A DNA stretch of 62,821 nucleotides from Deltaproteobacteria bacterium (GTDB taxonomy: Bacteria > Desulfobacterota > Binatia > UBA9968 > JAJDTQ01): assembly GCA_028818775.1 (NCBI GenBank), contig JAPPNE010000061.1, positions 1 through 62,821 on the forward strand. The letters run 5' to 3'. Positions 16,619-25,578 of the stretch are shown here, one piece after another (within the stretch, counting starts at the first letter, position 1; each line of letters opens with the position of its first letter). The position numbers were made by a program, and so were the translations under genes. A model generated the notes under the pieces. That model had not been told where the DNA came from. It was given only the letters and a program-made list of their open reading frames with translations, and ran no database searches.

Positions 16619-18820
16619 TCACCGCCCTGCTGCCGGTCCGACCACCGCCAGCGCGTCCAGCGCCAGCCCGCCGGCGCCCTCGGGCAGCGCCAGGAACGGG
16701 TTGATGTCCAGGCTTTCGATGACGTCGCCGGCCGCGGCCGCCAATCGCCCCACGGCCACCAGAGCATCGATGACGGCGTCGCGGTCGTAGGGGTCCTGGC
16801 CGCGGTATCCGTCCAGCAGCTTGCCGGCGCGTGTGGAATCGATGAGCCGGGCGCCGCCGGCGCGGGTCATCCCGGGCGGGCCGAAGGCCACGTCCTTCAC
16901 CAGTTCCAGCCACACGCCGCCGGCGCCGAACATCACCACCGGCCCCATCTCGGGGTCCCGCTGGATGCCCAGCACCAGTTCCAGGCCGGGCGGCGCCATC
17001 CGCGCCACCAGCCAGCCGTCCAGGCGGATGCTCGGGTCATGGGCGGCGGCGTTGCGCGCGATTTCCCGGCAGGCCTGTTGCACGGCCGCCGCGTCGCCGA
17101 CGTTGACCCGTACGGCCCCGGCGTCGCTCTTGTGGGTGAGGCTCGCGGCCACGCCCTTGACCACCACCGGGTAACCGATACGTTCGGCCAGTTCTTGCGC
17201 TTCCTTCTCGGTTTGCGCCAGCCCTTCCTCGACCAGGGGCACCCCGAAAGCGCCTGCCAGCTCCTTGGATTCCGGTTCGGTCAGCGGGAACGGCGTGGCC
17301 GCGGCGGCGGCCCGTTGCCGCAGTGTGTCCATTCGCACCGTCAGCGAATCCGGCAAGGCGGGCACCCCCGCGACCTCCGCCTCTCGGCAGCGCCGCCGGT
17401 AGTCCATGACAGCGCGGATGGCCCGGAACGCGCGCTCGGGCTCGTTGAGACAGGCCATGTGCGGGAAGCGGCGCCGGGCGGTGCGGCTGAACTCCGTGAG
17501 GTCGTAGGACGCCGGGGAGACGAGGGCGAAGGGCTTGCGGTCGGCGCCCAGAAACTGCCGGTCGATGGCCTCCATGGTGGCCAGCACCCGCGCGGCGCGG
17601 CGCCGGTTGGCGTCGTTGGCGCCCTCGTGGGGCGGCAGGTCCTCCTGGAACACCACCATGTCCACGCCCGGGTCGTTGTACACGGCGTCCACGACCTTGA
17701 GCGCGTCCTCCAGCGGGCGGTTGAGGTAGCCGTTGGCGTCCAGCGGGTTGCTGATGGATTGGGCCTCCCCCAACAACTCGCGGAGGCGCGCCCGGGTCTC
17801 GGGCGCGAACTCGGGCAGCGGTACCCGGTGCCGGTCGGCGGCGTCCTCGGCCAGTCCGCGCACCCCGCCGGAGTAGACCAGGCCGCCGACGTTCTCGCCG
17901 CGCGGCTCGCTGGCGTGGAGCAGCATGTCGATGACGCCCACCGCTCCGTCGGCGCTCTCCACCCGGATGACGCCGGCGGGTCCGGCGACCGCGTCGAAGG
18001 CCTCCACCCGGCCGGCCATGGAGCCCGTGTGGGACAGGGCGGCGCGGCGTCCCCCCTCGGACACGCCCATCTTGAGCACCACCACCGGCTTGCCGGCGTC
18101 GCGGGCGCCGCGGCAGGCGGCGAGGAAGTCCTCGGACCGGCGCACCGCCTCCACCAGGCAAAAGACCAGCCGCACCTCCGGATCGGTAACGAAGTAGCGG
18201 ATGTAGTCCGCGGTGATGAGACCGGTTTCGTTGCCGCTGGTGATGACGTAGCTCACGTCGATGCCCCGTTCCATCAGCGTACGCGCGATGTTGGGCGTGG
18301 TAGTGCCGCTCTGCCCCACCATGGCCACCGGGCCGGGGACCAGTTCTTGCACCCGGTCGTCCGGCAGCGTCAGCACGCGCGCGCGGGCCGAGAGGTTGCC
18401 GAGACAGTTGGGACCGGAAACGGCGAGCCCGGTCTCCGCGATGGCCTCGCGCAGCTCCGCCTCCAGGGCTCGACCCGCGTCGGTGCCGGCTTCGGAGAAA
18501 CCGGTGGCGTACACGGTGGCGCTGCGCGTGCCCATGGCCGCGGCCTCCCGCAGGATGCCGGCGACGCTGGCCGCGGCCCGCATCACCACCAGGTGGTCGG
18601 GCACCGTGGGCAGCGAGCGCAAGTCGGGAAAACACTCCACACCCCACATGCGCTCGTGGTTGGGGTTCACCGGGTACACCGGTCCGTCGAAATCGAAGCG
18701 GATCAGGTTGGCGAAGATGCGCGCCGTCCATCCGCTCGGGTTCTCCCGGGCGCCCAGGATGGCGACGCTCTCGGGATTCAGCAGTGTTGCGACCTTGTCG
18801 GTGCTCGTTTGGGCGCTCAT
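16619..18820 (-). CDS. Acyl-CoA (acetate-CoA) synthetase, ADP-forming, fused alpha-beta chain
   Basis: A 733-residue single-chain NDP-forming acyl-CoA synthetase. Residues 1-140 are the CoA-binding Rossmann domain (Val-Ala-Ile-Leu-Gly-Ala-Arg). Residues 150-460 hold the succinyl-CoA-ligase-like domains, including the phosphohistidine loop Ser-His-Thr-Gly-Ser-Met-Ala-Gly. Residues 500-733 are ATP-grasp with Thr-His-Lys-Ser-Asp-Ala-Gly-Ala-Val and the closing Ile-Asn-Pro-Phe-Leu-Ala-Leu. I start it at the ATG at 18820; longer readings run antisense into the neighbouring gene. It interconverts acyl-CoA + ADP + Pi with acid + ATP, and the flanking dehydrogenases suggest a specific organic acid is activated here. 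Confidence 0.92.
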   Translation of the reverse strand: MSAQTSTDKVATLLNPESVAILGARENPSGWTARIFANLIRFDFDGPVYPVNPNHERMWGVECFPDLRSLPTVPDHLVVMRAAASVAGILREAAAMGTRSATVYATGFSEAGTDAGRALEAELREAIAETGLAVSGPNCLGNLSARARVLTLPDDRVQELVPGPVAMVGQSGTTTPNIARTLMERGIDVSYVITSGNETGLITADYIRYFVTDPEVRLVFCLVEAVRRSEDFLAACRGARDAGKPVVVLKMGVSEGGRRAALSHTGSMAGRVEAFDAVAGPAGVIRVESADGAVGVIDMLLHASEPRGENVGGLVYSGGVRGLAEDAADRHRVPLPEFAPETRARLRELLGEAQSISNPLDANGYLNRPLEDALKVVDAVYNDPGVDMVVFQEDLPPHEGANDANRRRAARVLATMEAIDRQFLGADRKPFALVSPASYDLTEFSRTARRRFPHMACLNEPERAFRAIRAVMDYRRRCREAEVAGVPALPDSLTVRMDTLRQRAAAAATPFPLTEPESKELAGAFGVPLVEEGLAQTEKEAQELAERIGYPVVVKGVAASLTHKSDAGAVRVNVGDAAAVQQACREIARNAAAHDPSIRLDGWLVARMAPPGLELVLGIQRDPEMGPVVMFGAGGVWLELVKDVAFGPPGMTRAGGARLIDSTRAGKLLDGYRGQDPYDRDAVIDALVAVGRLAAAAGDVIESLDINPFLALPEGAGGLALDALAVVGPAAGR

Positions 18821-18876
18821 GATGTGGCCGGGAGTATAGGCGACGATTCCGGGTGGTGGCAACGGCCACCCTATAC

Positions 18877-18931
18877 CGTCATTCCCGCGAAAGCTTGCCC
18901 TCGACCCCGATCGGGGGCGGGAATCCAGGGG
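18877..18931 (+). repeat. dRS3-like repeat, family 1 (single 55-base module)
   Basis: This is identical over 55 bases to 14425-14479, including the internal CTCGACCCCGATCGGGGGCG. It lies between the divergent synthetase and dehydrogenase genes, where promoters are expected. Confidence 0.85.
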
Positions 18932-18991
18932 TGGGGAGGGGAAACGGTCTGCTTCTCGCAGGCCGGAGCGGGATCTGCTAGTGTCCGGCCC

Positions 18992-20152
18992 ATGAGCACC
19001 ATCAGCTTCATCGCGGACACCAAAGAGGACGCGGCGTTCCGGCTGGAGGTCCGAAACTGGCTGGAGGAGAACCTGCCGGCGGAGCTCAAGGGCTGGTCCA
19101 CGCGGCCGCCGCCGGAGATGATCCGTCCGTGGCAGCGCAAGCTCTACGAGCGCGGCTGGATCGCGCCGGGCTGGCCGAAGCAGTACGGCGGCATGGAGGC
19201 TACGGTCAACCAGCAGTTGATCCTCCAGGAGGAGTTCGGGCGCGCCGAGGCGCCGGTGCTGTCGCGCCAGGCGGTGGGGCACATCGGGCCGATCCTGATC
19301 CGCCACGGCACCGAGGAGCAGAAGGCCGAGCACCTGCCCAAGATGCTCTCCGGCGAGGTGCTCTGGGCCCAGGGCTATTCCGAGCCGGGGTCGGGCTCCG
19401 ATCTGGCGAGCCTGCGTACCCGCGGAGAAATCGACGGCGACCACGTGGTCATCAACGGCCACAAGATCTGGACCACCGGCGGCCACTACGCCGACTGGAT
19501 GTACGCGCTGATCCGCACCGACCCCGACGCGCCGCGCAAGCAGTTGGGCATCTCCATGGTGCTCATCGACTTGAGGACGCCGGGCATCACCATCCGCCCC
19601 ATCAAGACGCTGGCGGACGACGAGGAGTTCGCCGAGGAGTTCTTCGACAATGTGCGCGTGCCCCTCGCCAACGTGGTGGGGAAGCTCAACGACGGATGGC
19701 GCGTGGCCAAGGCGCTGCTGGACGGGGAACGGCTCGGCAACGCCAACCCGCAACTGGCCCTGGACATGCTGGAGCGGGTGCGCAAGGTGGCGCGCGCCAC
19801 CGGCGCCTTCGACGACCCGGTGTTCCAGGACCGGCTGACCCAGGCGGAGCTGGACGTGCTGGCGCAGTCGGCGGTGTTCGCCCACGCGGTCCAGATCGCG
19901 CGCGCGGGCCGGGAGATCGGCGCCGACTCGTCCTTCATCAAGATCGTCTCCACCGACATCGTGCAGCGCATCGCCGACCTGCTGCTCGACGCGGCCGGCG
20001 AGCACGCCGCCGACGCCGGTCCCCTGGACACTCCGGAGGGCCCGGTGGAGGTGTCGGTGCTGTGGCGCGAGGTACGGCGCATGTCCATCTACGCCGGCAC
20101 CAGCGAGATCCAGCGCAATGTCACCGCCAAGCGGGTGCTGAGACTGCCGTAG
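18992..20152 (+). CDS. Acyl-CoA dehydrogenase
   Basis: A 386-residue flavoprotein starting at ATG 18992; the long open frame upstream of it is antisense to the synthetase gene. Signatures in order: Trp-Pro-Lys-Gln-Tyr-Gly-Gly near residue 56, the FAD/substrate segment [14 protein letters not shown] near residues 127-140, Gly-His-Lys-Ile-Trp-Thr-Thr, and the C-terminal [10 protein letters not shown] block. These match the FadE17/FadE27-like subgroup used on bulky or branched acyl-CoAs. It is divergent from the synthetase and may pair with the smaller subunit at 15491-16600. Electrons would go to ETF. Confidence 0.92.
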   Translation: MSTISFIADTKEDAAFRLEVRNWLEENLPAELKGWSTRPPPEMIRPWQRKLYERGWIAPGWPKQYGGMEATVNQQLILQEEFGRAEAPVLSRQAVGHIGPILIRHGTEEQKAEHLPKMLSGEVLWAQGYSEPGSGSDLASLRTRGEIDGDHVVINGHKIWTTGGHYADWMYALIRTDPDAPRKQLGISMVLIDLRTPGITIRPIKTLADDEEFAEEFFDNVRVPLANVVGKLNDGWRVAKALLDGERLGNANPQLALDMLERVRKVARATGAFDDPVFQDRLTQAELDVLAQSAVFAHAVQIARAGREIGADSSFIKIVSTDIVQRIADLLLDAAGEHAADAGPLDTPEGPVEVSVLWREVRRMSIYAGTSEIQRNVTAKRVLRLP

Positions 20153-20193
20153 GGAGGGAGTTCCCGCTTTCCAGGGGCGGGGAGGGGCCCCGC

Positions 20194-21102
20194 ATGCCCG
20201 AGTTGCCGGACGTCGAACTCTACATCCATGCGCTGAGACCGCGGGTCGTGGGCGAGACCTTGGAAAAGGTCCGGCTTGCGAGCCCGTTCCTGCTCCGGTC
20301 CGTGGACCCGCCGATCCGCGAAGCGGAAGGTCGCGAGGTGCTGGGTCTCCGCCGGCTGGGCAAGCGCATCGTCTTCGAACTCCAAGGCGACCTGTTCCTG
20401 GTCTTCCACCTGATGATCGCCGGGCGCTTCCGCTGGCGCCCGCGCGGAGCGCGCGTTCCGGGCAAGCTGGGTCTGGCGGCCTTCGACCTCTCCTCGGGCA
20501 CTCTCGTCCTCACCGAGGCCGCCTCCATGAAACGCGCGTCGCTCCACCTCGTGCGCGGCGCCGCCGGCCTGACGCAACACGACCCCGGCGGCATCGAGGT
20601 GCTGGAGTGCGACCTGGACGCGTTCCGGCGCGCGCTCCAGGGCGAGAACCACACCCTCAAGCGCTCCCTCACTGACCCGCGCCTGTTCAGCGGCATCGGC
20701 AACGCCTACTCCGACGAAATTCTCCACCGCGCGGGGCTGTCCCCGATGAAGCAGACGCGCCATCTCGACCAGGCTGAGATCGAAACCCTCTTCGCGGCGG
20801 TCCGGGAGGTTCTCCAGGAGTGGTGCCGAAGACTCCGCGAGGAGACCGGCGGCGGCTTTCCCGAGAAGGTCACGGCGTTCCGTCCGGGCATGGCCGTGCA
20901 CGGCCGCTACCGTGAGCCTTGCCCCGTGTGCGGCGCGCGCGTGCAGCGCATCCGTTACGCGGCCAATGAGTGCAACTACTGCGCCCGCTGCCAGACCGGC
21001 GGCCGTCTCCTGGCCGACCGCTCCCTGTCACGCCTCATGAAGAGCGACTGGCCGCGCACTCTGGAGGAGCTGGAAGAGATCAGGACGGAGCGGAGTCTCT
21101 GA
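20194..21102 (+). CDS. Formamidopyrimidine-DNA glycosylase (Fpg/Nei family)
   Basis: A 302-residue base-excision repair glycosylase/AP lyase. The N terminus is Met-Pro-Glu-Leu-Pro-Asp-Val-Glu, placing the catalytic Pro and Glu right after the initiator Met. The conserved Lys is in Leu-Gly-Lys-Arg-Ile. The helix-two-turn-helix lies at [12 protein letters not shown]. The zinc finger has Cys-Pro-Val-Cys and Cys-Asn-Tyr-Cys-Ala-Arg-Cys near residues 250-275. Asp at the sixth position instead of Glu, and a longer C-terminal tail (about 25 residues after the zinc finger), differ slightly from E. coli MutM (269). It follows the dehydrogenase by 41 bases. Confidence 0.93.
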   Translation: MPELPDVELYIHALRPRVVGETLEKVRLASPFLLRSVDPPIREAEGREVLGLRRLGKRIVFELQGDLFLVFHLMIAGRFRWRPRGARVPGKLGLAAFDLSSGTLVLTEAASMKRASLHLVRGAAGLTQHDPGGIEVLECDLDAFRRALQGENHTLKRSLTDPRLFSGIGNAYSDEILHRAGLSPMKQTRHLDQAEIETLFAAVREVLQEWCRRLREETGGGFPEKVTAFRPGMAVHGRYREPCPVCGARVQRIRYAANECNYCARCQTGGRLLADRSLSRLMKSDWPRTLEELEEIRTERSL

Positions 21103-21115
21103 GCAACTCGAGACA

Positions 21116-21910
21116 CTAACGCAGCTTGACCCCCTGCCGCCGCTTCTCCTCCGCCACTTCCCAACCGCCCTGCGCGTACCATTCCACCTGGCGGAACAGT
21201 CCGCTGAGGATCTTGACGTCGCGCTCCTCCAGGCCGGCGCGGCCCAGGACGCGGCGCAGTGCGAGCAGGATGTGCTCGGGGTTCTGCGGGTCGAGGAAGC
21301 CGACCTTGAGCAACGTGTCCTTCATGCGGTCGAACAGGGCCTCGACCGCTTCCGCGGGCGCGCGCTTGAGGCGCTCATCGCGCGGCGCGCCCAGGGCGGC
21401 CGCGACGTAGATTTCGTAGAGGCAGACCATCACCGCTTGCGCCAGATTGAGGGAGGGCTGCTCCGGGTGGCTGGGGATGGTGACGAGGCGCTGGCAGTGC
21501 TTGAGGTCGGCGTTGCTGAGGCCGTGGTCCTCGGGGCCGAAGAGGAGGGCGGCGGGTGGGGCGTCCGGGCCGGCCACCGCCGCGACCATGTCCCGGGCCA
21601 ACTCGCGCGGCAACTCGACGTGGTCGCGGTAGAGTCCCTTGCGGCAGGTGGTGCCCACCACCAGACCGCAGTCGGCGACGGCTTCGCGTATGGTCCCGAA
21701 CCGGCGCGCGCCGTCGAGGATGTCGCGGGCGTGCACGGCCATGGAGCGGGCCGAAAGGCTCTCGGTGCGGCCGCCGCCCACGAGCGCCAGCTCCCGCAGG
21801 CCGGTGTTCTTCATGGCCCGGGCCACCGAGCCGATGTTGCCCGAGCCCTTGGGGCGCACGAGGACGACGCGGATCTTTGCGAGTGTCTCCGTTACGGTGG
21901 AGTCAGGCAT
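21116..21910 (-). CDS. trmJ: tRNA (cytidine/uridine-2'-O-)-methyltransferase, TrmJ-like SPOUT enzyme
   Basis: A 264-residue SpoU/TrmH-family methyltransferase. Motif 1 is Val-Leu-Val-Arg-Pro-Lys-Gly-Ser-Gly-Asn-Ile-Gly-Ser-Val-Ala-Arg-Ala, motif 2 is Leu-Phe-Gly-Pro-Glu-Asp-His-Gly-Leu-Ser-Asn, and motif 3 is Pro-Ser-Leu-Asn-Leu-Ala-Gln-Ala-Val. Together they form the trefoil knot that binds S-adenosylmethionine. The roughly 90-residue C-terminal extension is typical of TrmJ, which 2'-O-methylates position 32 of tRNAs. It converges on the Fpg gene with a 13-base gap. Confidence 0.9.
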   Translation of the reverse strand: MPDSTVTETLAKIRVVLVRPKGSGNIGSVARAMKNTGLRELALVGGGRTESLSARSMAVHARDILDGARRFGTIREAVADCGLVVGTTCRKGLYRDHVELPRELARDMVAAVAGPDAPPAALLFGPEDHGLSNADLKHCQRLVTIPSHPEQPSLNLAQAVMVCLYEIYVAAALGAPRDERLKRAPAEAVEALFDRMKDTLLKVGFLDPQNPEHILLALRRVLGRAGLEERDVKILSGLFRQVEWYAQGGWEVAEEKRRQGVKLR

Positions 21911-21955
21911 GAGGCGCGGTGCCTCGAAGCACGCCGGTGACGAAACGGCCTTGGG

Positions 21956-22714
21956 TCAGGAACCCTCGGCCCTGGCTTTGGCGATCATCCGGCTCAGCTC
22001 CGCAAGGGGCACCATGCCCCGGGCGATCTGGTTGCCGACGATTATGGCGGGAGTCCCGTTGATGCTCAACGTCCTGGCAAGTTTGAGGGTCTTGCCGATG
22101 ATGTCCTGTATCTTGGGGTTCTCCATGTCCTTCTTGAGCCGTTCGGTGTCCAGACCCACCGAACGCGCGACGCGCATGAGGGTCTTTTCGTCAAGGGAGT
22201 TCCCCCTGACGCGCATCAAGGCCTCGTGAAACTCGACGTAGCGTCCCTGGTTCCGCGCCGCCAGCGCCGCCTGGGCTCCTCTTATCGAGTCGGGTCCCAG
22301 GACTGGAAACTCCTTGTAAACCACCCGGAGCTTCGGGTCCTGTTTCTTGATCTTCTCCAGGGCGGGAGCGAACCGCTTGCAGTAGCCGCAGCGGTAGTCG
22401 AAGAACTCCACCAGGGTCACGTCGCCGTCCGGGTTGCCCCCCACGAACGAGTCCGGATCCGCCAGGAGCGCCTGCCGGTGCTGCTTCAGGAGAGCCCGGT
22501 CGCGCTGGGCCTGTAGCTGCCGTTGCTTCTCCTGGTGTCGCGCCGCCGCTTCGAAGATCACTTCCGGGTTGTTGAGCAGGTATTCGCGGATGATCTCCCC
22601 GATCTCCTCTTTCGAGCGCTGCCCCGTCGCCGGATCGGCGCCCATGGCCGGCACCGCGCCCGCAAGAAAAAGCGAGAGCAAGAGCAGCAGACATCCTGCC
22701 GTGAGTCGCAACAT
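21956..22714 (-). CDS. DsbA-family periplasmic thiol-disulfide oxidoreductase
   Basis: A 252-residue exported protein. The ATG at 22714 has an AGGGAGGAA ribosome site and is followed by a signal peptide (hydrophobic residues 4-22, cleavage near residue 26). Residues 30-90 are a charged helical segment seen in Com1-like DsbA relatives. The thioredoxin fold follows with the active site Cys109-Gly-Tyr-Cys112 and the cis-Pro loop Gly-Thr-Pro-Ala. CGYC is common in Com1/DsbG-type proteins. It probably oxidises or isomerises disulfides in the envelope. No dsbB or dsbD is nearby. Confidence 0.9.
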   Translation of the reverse strand: MLRLTAGCLLLLLSLFLAGAVPAMGADPATGQRSKEEIGEIIREYLLNNPEVIFEAAARHQEKQRQLQAQRDRALLKQHRQALLADPDSFVGGNPDGDVTLVEFFDYRCGYCKRFAPALEKIKKQDPKLRVVYKEFPVLGPDSIRGAQAALAARNQGRYVEFHEALMRVRGNSLDEKTLMRVARSVGLDTERLKKDMENPKIQDIIGKTLKLARTLSINGTPAIIVGNQIARGMVPLAELSRMIAKARAEGS

Positions 22715-22889
22715 CGCGTTCCTCCCTGGATGGTTCGATCGTGTCCCGGTGGTTCGTGTCAACGCGCCGGGATATGCGCCCGGATGCGCCACCGACGGAC
22801 GGTCAGTCTATGCCAGATCGACCGGCCGCGCCAGTCCGCTGGCGGGTAGCGTCTTCAAGAAACTGAGACACTACTCACTGGTGATGGGC

Positions 22890-22916
22890 TTGCCGGGTCG
22901 GGCGAAAGATCATAAT
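22890..22916 (+). promoter_or_regulatory. Weak candidate promoter for the DUF4143 ATPase
   Basis: TTGCCG (22890-22895) and CATAAT (22911-22916) are separated by 15 bases, somewhat short. The following 35 bases are strikingly A/T-rich with CTATAT and TATATAG strings, unlike the rest of the window. Between 22715 and 22889 I see no other feature. Confidence 0.3.
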
Positions 22917-22951
22917 ATAGGACTATTCTATATCGATTCCGACGGTACTAT

Positions 22952-24286
22952 ATGTCAATTTCGTATATAGCTCGGCATGGAGAAAGCGAACTCGCTCGGC
23001 ACATCGCCGATGCCACGCCTTTCAAGCCGGTGCTGCTCCTGGAGGGCGCCCGTCAAGTGGGAAAGACCACGCTGGCGGAGCGTGTCCTGCGGCAATCACC
23101 CAAGCGCGCCGTACACGTGAACCTGGAGCGGGACTCGCTGATCCGGTCGGCTCTTGATGCCTGCCGGGATTTTGCCGAATACGAAGACGTGCTGCGCGAT
23201 CGCTTCGATTTCCGGGGCGATGCAGATCGGGTCCTGTTCATCGACGAGGCGCAGGAGAGCCGCAAACTCGGTGAGTTCGTGCGCTTCATGAAGGAAGAGT
23301 GGTCGAAAGCCACGGTCATCCTGTCGGGCTCCACGCTCACTCGTCTGTTCCGCCCCACGACCCGCTATCCCGTGGGCCGCGTCCGCCGTTTCGTTCTGGG
23401 TCCGTTCTCGTTCTCGGAGTTCCTGGTAGCCTTGGGCCGGCGGCACCTCGCCGACCTCGTGGTGAGCACCCAAACTCGCATAAGCGATCAACGGCACGCA
23501 CAACTCCTCACCCTGTTCGACGCCTTTCTCGCCGTCGGCGGGCTGCCCGCGGTCGTGCAGGCGCATGCTTCCGGTGACGACCACGGGTTGGTCCTGAGAC
23601 AGATCATCGCCGATTATGAACAGGACTTTATCCGTATCTTCGGGGAAGACAGCATCGATATCGCCATGGCCTGTTTGCGCAGCGTGGCCAACTTCGCCGG
23701 CGGTGCGTCGAAGAACACCGCCGTCGTCCCGGCTCCGAGCACCCGCGTCAACGAGCGCATCAACCACGTGTTCGCCCGGTTCGAGGGCTGGCATCTGGTC
23801 TTGCGCTCGGACCAGATGGGCATGAACCCGCAAGCCAGCCACGGCTATCTGCCCAAGCGGTACCTGTTCGACACGGGCGTGCTGCGCGAGTTGCGCGAGT
23901 CCGCCGTGCCGTCCATCAGCGCCGTCCGCACCCTGTCCGCCGCGGCACGAACGCCTCTCGGCGCGGTCATCGAGAACCAGACGGCCATCGAGCTGATGCG
24001 TTCCCGCGCGGATCTCTCCGGCTGGAAGCGGACTCCTTCGGGCGCGGAGATCGACTTCGTCGTGAAGCGGGGCGGCACGGTCTTCCCGGTCGAATGCAAG
24101 GCCGCGCTGACGGTGAACCGAAAGCACATGCGCGGTGTGACCGGATATCTGCGGCAGCACGGGCTCCGCACCGGATACCTGGTGAGTCTGGCGCCCTACT
24201 CCACGACGACACTGGACGACGTGCGGATCGTGAACCTGCCGGGCTATCTCCTGGAACGGGTCGGCTGTACGTCTGATTCGCCGTAG
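22952..24286 (+). CDS. DUF4143-type AAA ATPase with C-terminal nuclease-like fold
   Basis: A 444-residue protein of the widespread AAA_14/DUF4143 class. Walker A is Gly-Ala-Arg-Gln-Val-Gly-Lys-Thr-Thr near residues 32-40, and Walker B is Val-Leu-Phe-Ile-Asp-Glu-Ala-Gln near residue 93. A Ser-Gly-Ser sensor strand precedes Gly-Arg-Val-Arg-Arg-Phe. The C-terminal DUF4143 part has Ala-Val-Ile-Glu-Asn-Gln, Ala-Glu-Ile-Asp-Phe-Val and Val-Glu-Cys-Lys-Ala, the pattern of a restriction-endonuclease-like fold. Function is not established; such genes are usually single, spread horizontally, and may be stress or toxin-like modules. The A/T-rich leader supports a separate history. Confidence 0.88.
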   Translation: MSISYIARHGESELARHIADATPFKPVLLLEGARQVGKTTLAERVLRQSPKRAVHVNLERDSLIRSALDACRDFAEYEDVLRDRFDFRGDADRVLFIDEAQESRKLGEFVRFMKEEWSKATVILSGSTLTRLFRPTTRYPVGRVRRFVLGPFSFSEFLVALGRRHLADLVVSTQTRISDQRHAQLLTLFDAFLAVGGLPAVVQAHASGDDHGLVLRQIIADYEQDFIRIFGEDSIDIAMACLRSVANFAGGASKNTAVVPAPSTRVNERINHVFARFEGWHLVLRSDQMGMNPQASHGYLPKRYLFDTGVLRELRESAVPSISAVRTLSAAARTPLGAVIENQTAIELMRSRADLSGWKRTPSGAEIDFVVKRGGTVFPVECKAALTVNRKHMRGVTGYLRQHGLRTGYLVSLAPYSTTTLDDVRIVNLPGYLLERVGCTSDSP

Positions 24287-24322
24287 ACCCTTCAGCACCC
24301 TGTTCGGCGATTTCGGATCTCT

Positions 24323-24338
24323 GCGGAACGCGTTCCGC
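24323..24338. repeat. Perfect 16-base palindrome
   Basis: GCGGAACG followed by CGTTCCGC is self-complementary. It lies 37 bases after the ATPase stop in the 255-base gap before arsR. There is no T run, so it could be a protein-binding site or a weak hairpin. Apart from the arsR operator, the gap shows nothing else I can name. Confidence 0.5.
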
Positions 24339-24523
24339 CGGCGCGCTATCTGCTCAACGCCCTTTTCGATAGCGTCTGCCTTGTCACTTGCTTCGCGCGG
24401 GTCGGCAGGATCGAGGAACGAAGGGGATGTATGAGAGACCTGTTATCGGAGAATGTTCCGATCTGATGGGCGTCTTGGGTGCCTGAGAACTCAAGCGTTG
24501 AGCTGTTTGTTTTTCCAACAAGT

Positions 24524-24547
24524 TTCCATAATACTAGAAATATGGAA
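24524..24547 (+). promoter_or_regulatory. Probable ArsR operator overlapping the arsR start
   Basis: TTCCATA (24524-24530) and TATGGAA (24541-24547) are perfect 7-base inverted arms around 10 A/T-rich bases. The right arm contains the arsR ATG, and a CATAAT -10-like hexamer lies inside the left arm at 24527-24532. A dimer bound here would block both transcription and initiation, as expected for autoregulation. Confidence 0.65.
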
Positions 24548-24907
24548 CATGATCGCGCGGTGGTCGCCTTGGCGGCTCTTGCGCAGGACACGCGGCTTAA
24601 TATCTTTCGCCTTCTGGTGGAAACAGGCTTCGAGGGGCTGCCCGCCGGACAGATCGGCAAGCGGCTCGGGCTGCCCTTGGCGACCCTTTCGTTCCACCTG
24701 AATACGCTCAAGCAGGCGGGCCTCGTGGATTTCAGGCGCGAGTCGCGCTCGCTCATCTACCGGTCCAACTTCGAGACAATGAACGACCTGCTCCGCTATC
24801 TGACGGACAACTGTTGCGGCGGCAACCCCGAGGCGTGCGGCATCCCGGTTCCGGAAGATCCGTGGGACAAGCCCAAGAGAACCCGAAAGACCTCCCGCGT
24901 CGCCTGA
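24542..24907 (+). CDS. arsR: ArsR-family metalloregulator with C-terminal Cys cluster
   Basis: A 121-residue winged-helix repressor starting at ATG 24542, where the ArsR fold begins (Ala-Leu-Ala-Gln-Asp-Thr-Arg-Leu). The recognition helix is Leu-Pro-Leu-Ala-Thr-Leu-Ser-Phe-His-Leu-Asn-Thr-Leu near residues 44-56. It lacks the classical Cys-Val-Cys inducer site in that helix. It instead has Cys91-Cys92 and Cys99 near the C terminus, resembling the Acidithiobacillus ferrooxidans type of arsenite site. Its gene overlaps the next by 46 bases with the proposed GTG start. It should repress the arsR-aqpS-arsC unit through the palindrome at its own start. Confidence 0.88.
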   Translation: MEHDRAVVALAALAQDTRLNIFRLLVETGFEGLPAGQIGKRLGLPLATLSFHLNTLKQAGLVDFRRESRSLIYRSNFETMNDLLRYLTDNCCGGNPEACGIPVPEDPWDKPKRTRKTSRVA

Positions 24908-25578
24908 CGGCGGAGGCCGTCGGCACGGCCTTTCTGCTGGCCGCGGTGGTGGGCTCCGGCATCATGGGCGAGCGGCTGGCCGGCGGCAACGAGGCGGTGG
25001 CTTTGCTGGCCAACACCGTGTCCACGGGCGCGGCCCTCTCGGTGCTGATCCTGGTGTTCGGCCCCATCTCCGGCGCACACTTCAACCCGGCGGTGACGGT
25101 GGCCGAGGGTTTCCTCGGCGGACTCGCGTGGCGTGACGTTCCGGGCTACCTGGCGGTGCAGGTCACCGGCGCCATCGCCGGGGTGGTCGTGGCGAACCTG
25201 ATGTTCGACGAGCCCGCGGTGTTCTTCTCGCAGAAGGAGCGCTTCGGCGCGGGGCAGTGGCTGGGCGAGTTCGTCGCGACCTTCGGCCTCCTGGCGGTGA
25301 TCCAGGGGTGCGTCCGGCTGCGCGGCTCCGCGGTGCCGTTGGCCGTGGGCGGCTACATCACCGCCGCCTACTGGTTCACCTCGTCCACCTCGTTCGCCAA
25401 TCCCGCGGTGACCATTGCGCGAACGCTCTCCGACACGTTCGCCGGCATCGACCCCTTGCACGCGCCCGCGTTCATCGCGATGCAGTTCGCCGGCGCGGCG
25501 GCGGCCACGGCGCTTTTCTGGTGGCTGGTGCCGCCCGAGGCCGAGGGTTCGATAACGACCCCCTGGAGGTCCACATGA
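24862..25578 (+). CDS. aqpS: Aquaglyceroporin of the arsenic operon (AqpS-like)
   Basis: A 238-residue MIP-family channel with six hydrophobic helices and both pore motifs, His-Phe-Asn-Pro-Ala-Val-Thr and Phe-Ala-Asn-Pro-Ala-Val-Thr. I chose the GTG at 24862 because GGAAG lies just upstream and the protein then starts shortly before helix 1; an ATG at 24814 would add 16 unlikely residues. In Sinorhizobium meliloti an arsR-aqpS-arsC order lets arsenite made by ArsC leave through the channel, replacing an ArsB pump. Here the order is the same and arsC overlaps the stop by ATGA, so the same role is inferred. Confidence 0.88.
   Translation: MGQAQENPKDLPRRLTAEAVGTAFLLAAVVGSGIMGERLAGGNEAVALLANTVSTGAALSVLILVFGPISGAHFNPAVTVAEGFLGGLAWRDVPGYLAVQVTGAIAGVVVANLMFDEPAVFFSQKERFGAGQWLGEFVATFGLLAVIQGCVRLRGSAVPLAVGGYITAAYWFTSSTSFANPAVTIARTLSDTFAGIDPLHAPAFIAMQFAGAAAATALFWWLVPPEAEGSITTPWRST

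Noticed and set aside
18821-20005. Minus-strand extension of the synthetase upstream of its ATG
   Set aside because: It runs opposite the dehydrogenase at 18992-20152 and through the repeat. The CoA-binding domain begins right after ATG 18820.
16490-20152. Very long plus-strand open frame before the acyl-CoA dehydrogenase
   Set aside because: The part before 18992 is antisense to the acyl-CoA dehydrogenase and synthetase genes and is rich in His/Gly/Arg, the usual mirror of high-GC coding DNA. Only 18992-20152 matches a family.
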